NCBI RefSeq assembly: GCF_025643335.1
Contig: NZ_CP092489.1
Span: 952,001 to 1,016,000, forward strand
From: Endozoicomonas sp. Mp262
GTDB lineage: Bacteria; Pseudomonadota; Gammaproteobacteria; Pseudomonadales; Endozoicomonadaceae
Direction of reading: 5' to 3'
DNA: 64,000 nucleotides
In this document: piece by piece, positions 9,130 through 18,126 of the stretch
Layout: each line of letters begins with the position of its first letter
How positions within the stretch are numbered: the first letter of the stretch is position 1
Notes under the pieces: model-generated
Told to the model about the DNA's origin: nothing
What the model saw: the letters and a program-made list of their open reading frames with translations, nothing else
The model's database searches: none
Made by a program: the position numbers and the translations under genes

Positions 9130-10129
9130 GATCATCACTTCTCCCATCCCAAAAACCGGTCAGGTGCTGTTCTGCTGAATAATTAAAAGTATAAAAGTAC
9201 TTGCCACAAGCCTTGTTCTCCATACACAGGCATTTTCTTATAGCTCTTATGCAGCCTTGTATTAGCAACAGGCCGATGCTTGGCCCGTCCTGTTCTGTTT
9301 TAATTTGGGTATCCACCGCAGAAAGATAGAAGTTCAGCTGCCCCACATGCTCCGGCTTGAAATCACCTGTTTTCAGTTCCACCACGATATAGCAGCGCAA
9401 CTTTAGGTGGTAAAACAACAAATCAAGATAAAAATCATCCCCTCCCACTTCCAGGTGCACTTGTTGGCCCACATAGGCAAAACCCGCCCCCAGCTCCAGC
9501 AGAAACTGGCTGATATGGCGGGTCAGCGCTTGCTCGATATCCCGCTCCCTGGCGGCTTCAGCCAGAGAGAGAAAATCAAACAAGTAAGGGTTTTTCTGGG
9601 TTTGCTGGGCCAACTCTGACTGAGGGTTAGCCAGCGACTGGTTAAAATTGGTCACTGCTTTGCCCTGACGCTCTATCAACTTGCTTTCAATCTGGTGTGC
9701 CAGCACATTGCGTGACCAGCCATTCTCTATCGCCTTGGCTGCATATTGCAGGCGCTGCTGACGTTCCTTGAGCTTGCTGAGCAACAGCAAATTATGACTC
9801 CAGGGCAATTGTCCAACCGACTGTTGGACATTTGGCTCCGTCTGGAAATCCGGCCAGGCATCAGCAAAAGAGCGCATATACATCAGGTTGGCACGGGAAA
9901 ACCCTTTTAGCTCCGGAAAGCTACGTTTCAGGTCTGCCGCAAGCTGTTTGACCACACGGGTTCCTCAGCCTTGGGCCTGTTGGCGCTGCAAAATTTCATC
10001 ACCCACCTGCCAGTATAACCCCAGCATTTCCCGGTTAACGGCCAGTACAGCCTGCTGTCGAGCAGTATGGATACGGTTTTTTATGGTATCGAGCCATTGG
10101 GAGTAGTTAGCTGGGAGTGGTTCAGGCAC
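9122..10129 (-). pseudogene. DUF1016 (YhcG-type PDDEXK nuclease) gene with in-frame TGA
   Basis: The frame opens with GTG at 10129, with AGAGGAG upstream, and encodes the DUF1016 N-terminal domain. At codon 55 (9965-9967) a TGA stands where relatives have the Trp of 'QGWG'. The same frame then continues unbroken to 9122 for another 280 codons with the C-terminal PDDEXK nuclease domain: DFYLDLLFYHLKLRCYIVVELKTG holds the D-x14-ExK active site. An internal GTG at 9955 could restart translation of the nuclease part. DUF1016 proteins are found near restriction systems and defence islands. One TGG-to-TGA change is enough to explain the break, so it is either a recent pseudogene, a read-through gene or a sequencing error. 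Confidence 0.85.
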
Positions 10130-10210
10130 GTCTTTGCTCCTCTGAAATACTGTGGGATAAAAACACCTCTATCATGACCCAGTGCAGCAAAGCGTTGATA
10201 GGTATACACC

Positions 10211-10275
10211 CCGTTCATCCTGAGCTTGTCGAAGGATAGAGTCTCCGCATTTCGACAGGCTCAGTGCGAACGGTG
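10211..10275. repeat. CGTTCATCCTGAGC / TCGAAGG palindromic repeat
   Basis: Inverted half-sites CCGTTCATCCTGAGCTTGTC (10211-10230) and GACAGGCTCAGTGCGAACGG (10254-10273) lie about 23 bases apart. The same family occurs several times in 15.3-18.1 kb and once at 38.27 kb, always beside type I restriction genes. Confidence 0.8.
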
Positions 10276-10499
10276 TGTGGTCTTTAACGCTTGGCTGCAC
10301 TAGAGGCTCTCAATATCAGCCGCCCATGTGCAACATCAACAACCAACTTTAATAGCTGCGCTAACATGTTATGATGGTTTGCTGCTAAGTACCAAACAGA
10401 CCGTATTTCCAACGTGTATAGTCTGTCTTCCATTCTTTGCTGTTCTTCACTGTTTTTATCGGTTTTCCCCACTCCAGATTGAGAATATTGCTGACTGAT

Positions 10500-10718
10500 T
10501 GCCGGGTTCCCCAAGAGCAGCGCTTTCTTTTGCAAAGCAGGAAGGATGGTAGTGTTGAATCCCGTCACTATGACCATGATGACCGGCTGCCTGAAAAACG
10601 CTATTACGCCAAAATCTACGATGATTACCTGCAAAAAATCATTGACGGTACTGCTGATGACGAGCACAACAGCAACGTTGTGGACATGGACCGATACCGC
10701 TTCAGAACATCCTCTTAA
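10500..10718 (+). pseudogene. C-terminal remnant of a tyrosine integrase
   Basis: The plus-strand translation ending at 10718 contains EQRFLLQSRKDGSVESRHYD then LPEKRYYAKIYDDYLQKI and VDMDRYR. This lines up residue by residue with the C-terminus of the intact integrase at 21894-23309 (EQRNLLQSHAQTGIDIKHYD, LPEKRESMRRYDAFLNKVL, VDMEEYR), including the catalytic-Tyr segment HYD. The N-terminal four fifths are missing. It marks an earlier integration event next to the first type I restriction locus. Confidence 0.8.
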
Positions 10719-10857
10719 CCCAGTGCCATCGATACATTAATCCATCATTGCCACTCCCCTGTTCCAGACTGGTACAATCGTTTAGCTTTATCAGTCTGAA
10801 CCTGTTGTGCCTGCCAATGCAGCACCCGGACTGATTGCCTTTTCAGAATCAGTAGCT

Positions 10858-13239
10858 ATGGGGGACGTTGGAGTGAATAAGGTCAATAAAAAGGAGTTCA
10901 GCGAACGCGACATCTGCACCAAATTTATTACGCCCGCTATCGAAAAAGCAGGATGGGATATACAGACACAGATGCGGGAAGAGGTCACATTCGCTGCCGG
11001 AAAAATCACGGTGAAAGGCAACCTTCACAGCAGGGGACAATACCGGCGGGCTGATTACCTGCTCTATTACATTGAAGAGCTGCCTATTGCCGTCATAGAA
11101 GCCAAGGAAAACAAAAAAAGTGTTGGTGCTGGTTTACAGCAGGCACTGGAATACTCTGACCATCTGGATACTCCCTTTGTCTTTTCCAGTAATGGTGATG
11201 GCTTTATCTTCCATGATAAAACCGGCCATTCAGATCCCATTGAAACAGAGTTATCCCTTGATGAGTTCCCTCCCCCAGACCAGCTCTGGCAATCCTATTG
11301 CAAATGGAAAGGGTTAACCACAGATGACCAGCAACGTATTGATGCACCTTACTACGTAGATAAATCCGGCAAGGAACCCCGTTACTATCAGGCCAACGCC
11401 ATCAACCGTACCATAGAAGCCATCGCCAAAGGACAGCAGCGTATTCTGCTGGTAATGGCAACAGGCACCGGCAAAACCTACACGGCCTTCCAGATTATCT
11501 GGCGACTGTGGAAAACCCGACAGAAAAAGCGCATCCTGTTTCTGGCTGACCGCAACATTCTCGTTGATCAAACCAAAAACAATGACTTCAAGCCCTTTGG
11601 CGCTGCCATGACCAAAATAACCAACCGGCAGGTCAATAAATCCTTCGAGATTTATCTGGCACTGTATCAGGCAGTTACCGGAACAGAAGAAGAGCAAAAT
11701 ATATTCAAGCAGTTTTCACCGGATTTCTTTGACCTGATTGTGGTGGATGAGTGCCACCGGGGCAGTGCCAAATCAGATTCAGCCTGGCGAAAGGTTCTGG
11801 AGTACTTTTCCAGTGCAACCCAGATCGGCTTAACCGCCACCCCGAAAGAAACCAAAGAGGTATCCAACTCCACCTACTTCGGCGAACCGGTATACACCTA
11901 TTCTCTGAAGCAGGGAATACAGGATGGTTTTCTTGCTCCCTATAAAGTTATCCGCATTGATATGGATGTTGACCTGAATGGCTGGAAACCGAAACCGGGG
12001 CAGAAAGATAAATACGGCCACCTGATTGAAGACCGCATATATAACCGCAGGGACATTAACCGCCACATAGCTTTTGATGAGCGCACCCAGCTTGTAGCCA
12101 TGAAAATCACGGAATATCTGCAAAGAACCGGTGAGTTCCAGAAAACCATTGTCTTCTGTGAGGATACAGACCATGCAGAAAGTATGCGCCGGGCACTGGT
12201 GAACCTGAACCCGGAGCGGGTCAAAGAAAACCGTAAGTATGTCATGCGTATCACCGGTGAAGATAAAGACGGTAAAGCCGAGCTGGATAACTTTATCAAC
12301 CCGGAGTCCCGCTACCCGGTGATCGCCACCACCAGCAAACTACTCTCCACCGGTGTCGATGCCAAAACCTGCAAACTGGTAGTGCTCGACCAAAACATAG
12401 AGTCCATGACGGAGTTTAAACAAATCATTGGCCGGGGCACCCGGATTGATGAAGAACACGGTAAACACTGGTTTACCATTATGGACTTCAAAGGCGCTAC
12501 CCGATTGTTTCAGGATGAAGCCTTTGACGGTGAAGCAGAAGTTATTTACGAGCCAGAACCGGGCACTCCACCACTACCACCTGAACCGCCTATAACCGGA
12601 GAAGGCGAAGATGAAAGTGGCACATTGGAAGATCCTCCAGGTGGTGGTACTGGTGGTGACCCTCGCATCAAATTTCAGGTGAAAGGTGAAGACATCAATA
12701 TTGCCAGTGAACGAGAGCAGCATCTGGTAAACAATGAACTGGTCACCACTTCACTCCACGATCACACCCACAAAAAAGTCAAAGAGCAATACACCAGCCT
12801 GAATGACTTCCTACGACAGTGGTCCGGAGCCAAACAAAAACAGGCCATCATTGATGAACTGACCGAACAGGGCGTATTCTGGCCAGAACTACAGGCCATG
12901 GTAAAAGATAAACAAGGCACCGAGATGGACCCGTTTGATCTGGTGTGCCATATCGTTTTCGACCAACCCGCCCTCACCCGCAAAGAGCGGGCTGATCAGG
13001 TAAAGAAACGGGATTACTTCACCCGCTACGAAGGCCAGGCACGGAAAGTACTGGAAGCGTTGCTCGATAAGTATTCAGACAACGGCATTGAACCCATAGA
13101 AGATGTTAAAATTCTGACCCTGGCTCCTTTTTCTACCATAGGCTCCCCTATGGAGCTTATTCAGGCGTTCGGTGGCAAGCAGAAATACCAGCAGGCGGTG
13201 CAATCCCTGGAGCAGGAAATATACGCCAACCGCGCATAA
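10858..13239 (+). CDS. hsdR: Type I restriction enzyme R subunit (system 1)
   Basis: This is the motor and nuclease subunit of a type I restriction complex; it cleaves unmodified foreign DNA after ATP-driven translocation. The N-terminal PD-(D/E)xK nuclease has Asp66 and Glu81-x-Lys83 (IAVIEAKE). The SF2 motor has Walker A MATGTGKT (200-207), DECH at 297-300, IGLTATPKE (motif III), and IGRGTR (motif VI). The C-terminal domain binds the methylase. There are 793 residues from ATG 10858; GTG at 10873, with GGGGGA seven bases upstream, is an equally good start. hsdM follows after 72 bases and hsdS further downstream. No frame damage is seen. It is clearly paralogous to the hsdR at 32380. Confidence 0.93.
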   Translation: MGDVGVNKVNKKEFSERDICTKFITPAIEKAGWDIQTQMREEVTFAAGKITVKGNLHSRGQYRRADYLLYYIEELPIAVIEAKENKKSVGAGLQQALEYSDHLDTPFVFSSNGDGFIFHDKTGHSDPIETELSLDEFPPPDQLWQSYCKWKGLTTDDQQRIDAPYYVDKSGKEPRYYQANAINRTIEAIAKGQQRILLVMATGTGKTYTAFQIIWRLWKTRQKKRILFLADRNILVDQTKNNDFKPFGAAMTKITNRQVNKSFEIYLALYQAVTGTEEEQNIFKQFSPDFFDLIVVDECHRGSAKSDSAWRKVLEYFSSATQIGLTATPKETKEVSNSTYFGEPVYTYSLKQGIQDGFLAPYKVIRIDMDVDLNGWKPKPGQKDKYGHLIEDRIYNRRDINRHIAFDERTQLVAMKITEYLQRTGEFQKTIVFCEDTDHAESMRRALVNLNPERVKENRKYVMRITGEDKDGKAELDNFINPESRYPVIATTSKLLSTGVDAKTCKLVVLDQNIESMTEFKQIIGRGTRIDEEHGKHWFTIMDFKGATRLFQDEAFDGEAEVIYEPEPGTPPLPPEPPITGEGEDESGTLEDPPGGGTGGDPRIKFQVKGEDINIASEREQHLVNNELVTTSLHDHTHKKVKEQYTSLNDFLRQWSGAKQKQAIIDELTEQGVFWPELQAMVKDKQGTEMDPFDLVCHIVFDQPALTRKERADQVKKRDYFTRYEGQARKVLEALLDKYSDNGIEPIEDVKILTLAPFSTIGSPMELIQAFGGKQKYQQAVQSLEQEIYANRA

Positions 13240-13311
13240 CCACCTTCTTTCTTTGATTAGCAAATACTTTACAGGCAGCCAACTCAGGCTGCCTTTATTC
13301 AGGATACCGGC

Positions 13312-15009
13312 ATGTCAATCAGTACCACCATAAAATCCATCCAGGACATCATGCGCAAGGACGTGGGTGTCGATGGTGATGCACAGCGGATCGGCCAGTT
13401 GGTCTGGATGCTGTTTCTGAAAATCTATGATGACCGCGAACAGGAGTGGGAGCTGTTTAACGATGCCTACAAATCCCCTATTCCCAAACACTTACGCTGG
13501 AGAGAGTGGGCAGCAGACCCTGAAGGTATCACCGGTAATGAACTGAAAGAATTTATCGACGATGAACTATTCCCCGGCCTTCAGGAGCTGAAAGCCAAAC
13601 AGGGCGATCAGCGGGCTTTTGTTATTCGCAGTGTCTTTGAAGATGCCTACAACTACATGAAGTCCGGTCAGCTTATCCGGGAAGTCATCAATAAAATTCA
13701 GGAGGGTGTCGATTTTAACAAATCCCGGGAGCGCCACGCCTTCGGGGACATGTACGAACAAATTCTGAAAGACCTGCAAAGCGCGGGTAACGCCGGTGAG
13801 TTTTATACCCCCCGTGCGGTCACCGAGTTTATGGTAAACCGGGTAGACCCAAAGCTGAATGAAAAAGTGATGGACCCGGCCTGTGGTACCGGTGGTTTCC
13901 TGACCTGCACCATTGAGCATAAGCGTAAACAGTACGTCAGCACCCCGGAAGATGAAAAAGCGCTGCAAGCCAGCATACACGGCGTAGAAAAAAAACCACT
14001 ACCACACTTGCTGGCAACCACCAATATGATCCTGCACGGCATTGAAGTGCCCAGCCAGATACTGCACGACAATACTCTGGCTCGCCCCTTAACAGACTGG
14101 GGACAGAAAGACCGGGTGGATGTCATTGTCGCCAACCCGCCATTCGGTGGCATGGAAGAAGACGGTATAGAAAACAACTTCCCCACTGCCTTCCGCACCC
14201 GTGAAACCGCCGACCTGTTTATGACCCTGTTCATCCACCTGTTAAAAGACGGTGGGCGTGCAGCCGTAGTATTGCCCGATGGTTTCCTGTTTGGTGAAGG
14301 CATGAAATCTCGCCTGAAGGAAAAGCTGCTGACCGAATGTAACCTGCATACGGTGGTGCGTTTGCCTAACGGTGTTTTCAATCCTTATACCGGCATCAAA
14401 ACCAACCTGCTGTTTTTCACCAAGGGGCAGCCCACAGACACTATCTGGTTCTATGAACACCCCTACCCGGAAGGCTACAAGAACTACAGCAAGTCTAAAC
14501 CCATGCGGTTCCAGGAGTTTGCAACGGAAATAGCCTGGTGGGGTGATGAAGCGGATGGCTTTAAAACACGGGAAACCACAGAACAAGCCTGGTCTGTAGA
14601 CTTTAAGGCCATCAGGGACGATGCGGTGAAACGTGCCCAGCCCCACTGGGATAAAGCAGAGCAGCTTGGCGCACAGGTGTCAGACCTTACCGCACTGATC
14701 CGGCAACTGAGAAAACAACTGAAAGAGCTGGATAAGAAAAGCCCGGATCGTGCAACCATCAGCCAGCAAATTACCCAACACACCACCGAAGCCAACGCCC
14801 TGAAAGCAGAAGCCGACAAAGCCAAAAAAGCCGGTGATGCCCTGTACTGGCCCATCTTCAACCTGGACATTAAAAACCCCCATGTAGGCGAACAGGTCAG
14901 CCATGACCCGAACGAGTTATTAAGCCAGTATGCCCACCAGCAACAGGTGATGACTGAGATTCGAGAGCATATAAAGACTATTCTGGATGAAGCATTAACC
15001 AGCGAGTAA
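13312..15009 (+). CDS. hsdM: Type I restriction-modification methyltransferase subunit (system 1)
   Basis: A 565-residue adenine-N6 methyltransferase subunit. It has the HsdM N-terminal helical domain, SAM-binding motif I DPACGTGGF (188-196) and catalytic motif NPPF (275-278). After the usual C-terminus there is a predicted coiled coil with many Lys, Glu and Ala residues (about 430-505). The paralogue at 34895 (486 residues) lacks this insert; the conserved ending (IFNLDIKNPHVGEQVSHDP) resumes after it. With HsdS it methylates the recognition site, and with HsdR it restricts. It is expected to be co-expressed with hsdR. Between it and hsdS lie a rhuM remnant, palindromic repeats and a GIY-YIG gene, so the operon has been invaded. 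Confidence 0.94.
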   Translation: MSISTTIKSIQDIMRKDVGVDGDAQRIGQLVWMLFLKIYDDREQEWELFNDAYKSPIPKHLRWREWAADPEGITGNELKEFIDDELFPGLQELKAKQGDQRAFVIRSVFEDAYNYMKSGQLIREVINKIQEGVDFNKSRERHAFGDMYEQILKDLQSAGNAGEFYTPRAVTEFMVNRVDPKLNEKVMDPACGTGGFLTCTIEHKRKQYVSTPEDEKALQASIHGVEKKPLPHLLATTNMILHGIEVPSQILHDNTLARPLTDWGQKDRVDVIVANPPFGGMEEDGIENNFPTAFRTRETADLFMTLFIHLLKDGGRAAVVLPDGFLFGEGMKSRLKEKLLTECNLHTVVRLPNGVFNPYTGIKTNLLFFTKGQPTDTIWFYEHPYPEGYKNYSKSKPMRFQEFATEIAWWGDEADGFKTRETTEQAWSVDFKAIRDDAVKRAQPHWDKAEQLGAQVSDLTALIRQLRKQLKELDKKSPDRATISQQITQHTTEANALKAEADKAKKAGDALYWPIFNLDIKNPHVGEQVSHDPNELLSQYAHQQQVMTEIREHIKTILDEALTSE

Positions 15010-15020
15010 TGGAGGTCTAT

Positions 15021-15300
15021 GTGAGCTCAGGCTTGGGTGAGATTAAAATTGTTACCACTGACTCAGGGGGGTATCCGTGTTCAGTGAGTACAGAAAACCG
15101 TTTGGCTAACCCGGAAGCAAATGGGCGAGGTGTTTGGCACAACGCCCGAAAATATTCTAATGCACCTGAAAAATATCTATAAGGATCAGGCGCTTGAGCA
15201 AGGAGCAACGTCTAAGGATTTCTTAGTTGTTCAAAAAAAGCTGGCGGCTTTGTTAACTACCGAGGATTACTCAGTAATTCAAACGGAATGTATTGCTTAC
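15021..15300 (+). pseudogene. rhuM remnant (virulence-protein RhuM N-terminal part)
   Basis: From 15021 one frame reads GEIKIVTTDSGG, like the RhuM start. A frame change near 15118 leads into MGEVFGTTPENILMHLKNIY, the conserved RhuM helix-turn-helix-like core. Further on, two alternative versions of one RhuM segment occur in series (ATSKDFLVVQ, then LTTEDYSVIQTE), as if two alleles had been joined. The gene then runs out into a palindromic repeat. RhuM-type proteins are common inside type I restriction operons, usually between hsdM and hsdS, as here. Confidence 0.7.
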
Positions 15301-15342
15301 AGGGAGCGGCTAGTACTGCTAAGCGCTGAAGAGCACACAAGC

Positions 15343-15520
15343 TCCGTTCATCCTGAGCCTGTCGAAGGATGGTGACATCGCACTTCGACAGGCTCAGTGC
15401 GAACGGTATGGGTATCAGCGCTTAGCTACACTGGTGCAGTTAAGGATTTGTCTGGAAATAACTACCCGACTTCCGTTCACCCTGAGCTCTGAGCCTGACG
15501 AAGAGCTCAGGATAAACGGA
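15343..15520. repeat. Two CGTTCATCCTGAGC-type palindromic repeats
   Basis: One full inverted pair lies at about 15343-15407 (CCGTTCATCCTGAGCCTGTC with GACAGGCTCAGTGCGAACGG) and a second, shorter one at about 15473-15520, with GAGCTCTGAGCCTGACGAAGAGCTC. They separate the rhuM remnant from the GIY-YIG gene. Confidence 0.75.
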
Positions 15521-15616
15521 TATGGACACTGTTTAATGGTCAACGGTTTTGGACTACGAACTCAGTACGAACGAACTGAAATAGCATTAATTTGTAATCA
15601 TACAACAGGACAGCCA

Positions 15617-16033
15617 ATGGCTTTTTATGTCTACATCCTGCGCTGTAGTGATAGCAGTTACTACACAGGTCATACTGACAATCTGGAAAGAAGGCTGGCA
15701 CAACACCACGCACGAGCCTTCCCGGATTGCTATACAGCCAACCGGCGCCCTGTTGAACTGGTTTATCAGCAAACATTCAGTACTCGGGAAGAAGCCCTGG
15801 CATCAGAACGCCGTATCAAGGGGTGGAGTCGAAAAAAGAAGGAAGCCATGATGTCTGGAGACTGGCAAGAGGTTTCACGCCTTGCCCGCAGGAAACCCAG
15901 CACTACTTCCGCTCATCCTGAGCCCGTCGAAGGATGTAAACACAGCCCCAACAACAACCCTTGTCCCAATCACCCTTCGACCCCGCTCAGGGTGAACGGA
16001 GATAATGCTCATAATCAAAAACATGATGACTAA
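15617..16033 (+). CDS. GIY-YIG nuclease-domain protein with repeat-derived tail
   Basis: The product is 138 residues from ATG 15617, with AGGA upstream. Residues 2-85 are a compact GIY-YIG domain of the UPF0213 type: FYVYILRCSDSSYYTGHTDNL (the YVYIL and YYTG strands replace GIY and YIG), then the conserved Arg (LERRL), His (AQHH) and Glu (TREEAL). Typical members are 80-100 residues. The last 45 residues or so (HPEPVEGCK... STPLRVNG) are the palindromic repeat read as protein, so the natural C-terminus has been replaced or extended by repeat insertion. It is placed inside the restriction operon, but no role in it is established. Confidence 0.8.
   Translation: MAFYVYILRCSDSSYYTGHTDNLERRLAQHHARAFPDCYTANRRPVELVYQQTFSTREEALASERRIKGWSRKKKEAMMSGDWQEVSRLARRKPSTTSAHPEPVEGCKHSPNNNPCPNHPSTPLRVNGDNAHNQKHDD
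15908..16003. repeat. Palindromic repeat pair inside the 3' end of the GIY-YIG gene
   Basis: TCATCCTGAGCCCGTCGAAGG (first 20 bases from about 15913) and the inverted unit CCCTTCGACCCCGCTCAGGG at about 15974-15993. The repeat is translated as the C-terminal tail of the GIY-YIG protein. Confidence 0.7.
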
Positions 16034-16080
16034 CACTTTGAGCACACCACTGCCCATCGCTGATCCTGAGCCACACAGCT

Positions 16081-16194
16081 CCGTTCATCCTGAGCTCGTC
16101 GAAGGATGTAAACCCCATACAAACCCCAAATCCCAAATCCCAAATCCCAAATCCCAATGCCAATCACCCTTTGCCCCAGCTCAGGGTGAACGGA
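16081..16194. repeat. Palindromic repeat pair plus short CCCAAAT tandem array upstream of hsdS
   Basis: CCGTTCATCCTGAGCTCGTC at 16081 and its inverted partner CAGCTCAGGGTGAACGG near 16178-16194 enclose about four direct copies of CCCAAAT (16125-16158). The repeat's GGTGAACGGAG end provides the GGAG Shine-Dalgarno sequence of hsdS at 16205. Confidence 0.75.
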
Positions 16195-16204
16195 GAAAAT
16201 ACAT

Positions 16205-18013
16205 ATGATCAATAACCTGATAACCGAACACCTGGACATCTGGATCAGCAGCCACCGCACCAAAAGCACCGTAGGCCGGGGCAAAAGCAGCAAGCTGGAA
16301 CTCCACGGCATTAACAAACTGCGGGCACTGATTCTGGAGCTGGCGGTGCGGGGGAAGCTGGTGCTGCAGAATTCTGAGGATGAACCGGCGTCTGTTTTAT
16401 TGGAGCGGATTGCGTCGGAAAAGGCGCGGTTGGTTAAGGAGAAAAAGATTAAGCGGCAGAAATCGTCTGAGCCGATTTCTAATGGGGAAAAGCCTTTTGG
16501 GTTGCCTGACGGCTGGGAGTGGGTGCGTCTAAGCCAGATTTTCTGCTCCATATTGAGTGGAGGCACACCAAGTAAACGAGAATCAAGATTCTGGAATGGG
16601 GAAATCCCTTGGGCAAGTGTCAAAGATTTAGGAGTGCAGCGTCATCTATCTAGAACCCAAGATTATATAACGCAAGAAGGGTTGGAAGCAGGTAGCAAAC
16701 TTGCAGATACTGGAGATATCCTTATTTGTACGCGTATGGGGCTTGGCAAGATAGGTGTAGCCCTACAACCCTTAGCGTTCAACCAAGATCTGAAAGCTGT
16801 AAAGTTAGCCCATGGTGTCAATACTGACTTCTTTTTAAATACATACTCAACTATCAAAATCAAAGGAACAGGAACTACTGTTGCTGGTATAAAACAAGAG
16901 CAACTGCTTGATTATGTTATCGCTATTCCTCCAGAAGCAGAACAGCACCGCATCGTAACCAAAGTCGATGAACTAATGGCGCTGTGCGACCAACTGGAGC
17001 AGGAGCAAACCAGCAGTATTGCTGCCCACCAGACACTGGTGGAAACACTGCTTACGACATTGACTGACAGCCAGAGTGCAGAAGCGCTGGCCGAGAACTG
17101 GGCGCTGGTGTCTGAGCACTTTGATACCCTGTTCACCACCGAAGCCAGCATCGACCAGCTTAAACAAACCATCCTGCAACTGGCCGTGATGGGGCGGCTG
17201 GTATCACAAAACCCGAAGGATGAACCTGCCTCTGCACTGCTGGAACGGATTGCTGTGGAAAAGGCGAGGTTGGTGAAAGAGAAGATAATCAAACGCCAGA
17301 AGTCACTACCTACAATTACGGATGAAGAGAAACCGTTTCAGTTGCCGGTAGGATGGGAGTGGTGTCGATTACAGAATATTACATCCAAAATCACAGACGG
17401 CGATCACAAAACTCCACCAAGAATACAAACAGGAAGAAGATTACTCTCAGCAAAAAATATTCGTGATGGTTTTTTAGATATGAACAACTGTGACTTTATA
17501 TTGGAAGAGCATTATGTAAAGTCACGTGAAAGGTGCTTGCCTGAGGAAGGTGATCTACTGATAGTGTCAGTCGGTGGAACAATTGGCCGAAGCTCACTTG
17601 TTCCTCAAGATAGTAAGTTTGCGCTTGTCAGGAGTGTTGCGCTTATTAAGCCAATGCTCTTTAACTCAGAATATTTAAAGTATGCAATGGACTCAAAACT
17701 ACTCCAAGAGTCTATCCATAGCAATAAGCGAGGTGGTGCTCAACCCTGCCTTTATCTTTCGGAAATTAGCAAATTCTTGTTTGCGATGCCTCCCCTAAAC
17801 GAACAACACCGCATAGTCACCAAAGTCAACCAGCTTATGCGCCTCTGCGACCACCTGAAACAAATGGTGCAACAAGCCCAGACCACCCAGAGCCAGTTAA
17901 CCGATGCCATTGTCGAGCAGGCACTGAACCCTGAGCCGGTGAACAATGCTGAGCGTGATGCCCACATCCTTCGACGGGTTCAGGATGAACCGGGTTCAGT
18001 GGCATACTCTTAG
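16205..18013 (+). CDS. hsdS: Type I restriction specificity subunit (system 1)
   Basis: A 602-residue DNA-recognition subunit with two target-recognition domains (about 105-245 and 375-525). They are separated and flanked by homologous helical conserved regions: ILELAVRGKLV near 42, ILQLAVMGRLV near 323, EQHRIVTKVDELMALCDQLE near 244 and EQHRIVTKVNQLMRLCDHL near 532. Each domain reads half of a bipartite site and sets its spacing. The last 20 residues or so (DAHILRRVQDEPGSVA) come from an adjoining palindromic repeat. ATG 16205 has a GGAG lying in the repeat. The conserved regions closely match hsdS at 36418, while the recognition domains differ, so the two systems should recognise different sites. 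Confidence 0.92.
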   Translation: MINNLITEHLDIWISSHRTKSTVGRGKSSKLELHGINKLRALILELAVRGKLVLQNSEDEPASVLLERIASEKARLVKEKKIKRQKSSEPISNGEKPFGLPDGWEWVRLSQIFCSILSGGTPSKRESRFWNGEIPWASVKDLGVQRHLSRTQDYITQEGLEAGSKLADTGDILICTRMGLGKIGVALQPLAFNQDLKAVKLAHGVNTDFFLNTYSTIKIKGTGTTVAGIKQEQLLDYVIAIPPEAEQHRIVTKVDELMALCDQLEQEQTSSIAAHQTLVETLLTTLTDSQSAEALAENWALVSEHFDTLFTTEASIDQLKQTILQLAVMGRLVSQNPKDEPASALLERIAVEKARLVKEKIIKRQKSLPTITDEEKPFQLPVGWEWCRLQNITSKITDGDHKTPPRIQTGRRLLSAKNIRDGFLDMNNCDFILEEHYVKSRERCLPEEGDLLIVSVGGTIGRSSLVPQDSKFALVRSVALIKPMLFNSEYLKYAMDSKLLQESIHSNKRGGAQPCLYLSEISKFLFAMPPLNEQHRIVTKVNQLMRLCDHLKQMVQQAQTTQSQLTDAIVEQALNPEPVNNAERDAHILRRVQDEPGSVAYS

Positions 18014-18021
18014 CTTTTGGC

Positions 18022-18078
18022 TTCCGTTCAGGCTGAGCTCGTCGAAGCCCCTGTCGATGCACTCAGGATGAGCGGGAT
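18022..18078. repeat. Palindromic repeat downstream of hsdS 1
   Basis: TTCCGTTCAGGCTGAGCTCGTC and a partly complementary GCACTCAGGATGAGCGGG. A further half copy, CATCCTTCGACGGGTTCAGG (from about 17965), is inside the hsdS 3' end. Confidence 0.65.
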
Positions 18079-18126
18079 TTGACAGTATATTCACTCCAAC
18101 CACTGACAGAACAGGTAGCCTAAGCC

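Noticed and set aside
9965-9967. TGA read as tryptophan or selenocysteine in the DUF1016 gene
   Set aside because: TGA is used as a normal stop elsewhere in the window (for example 28592-28594), the family has Trp there, and no SECIS-like hairpin is evident; simple mutation is the easier explanation.
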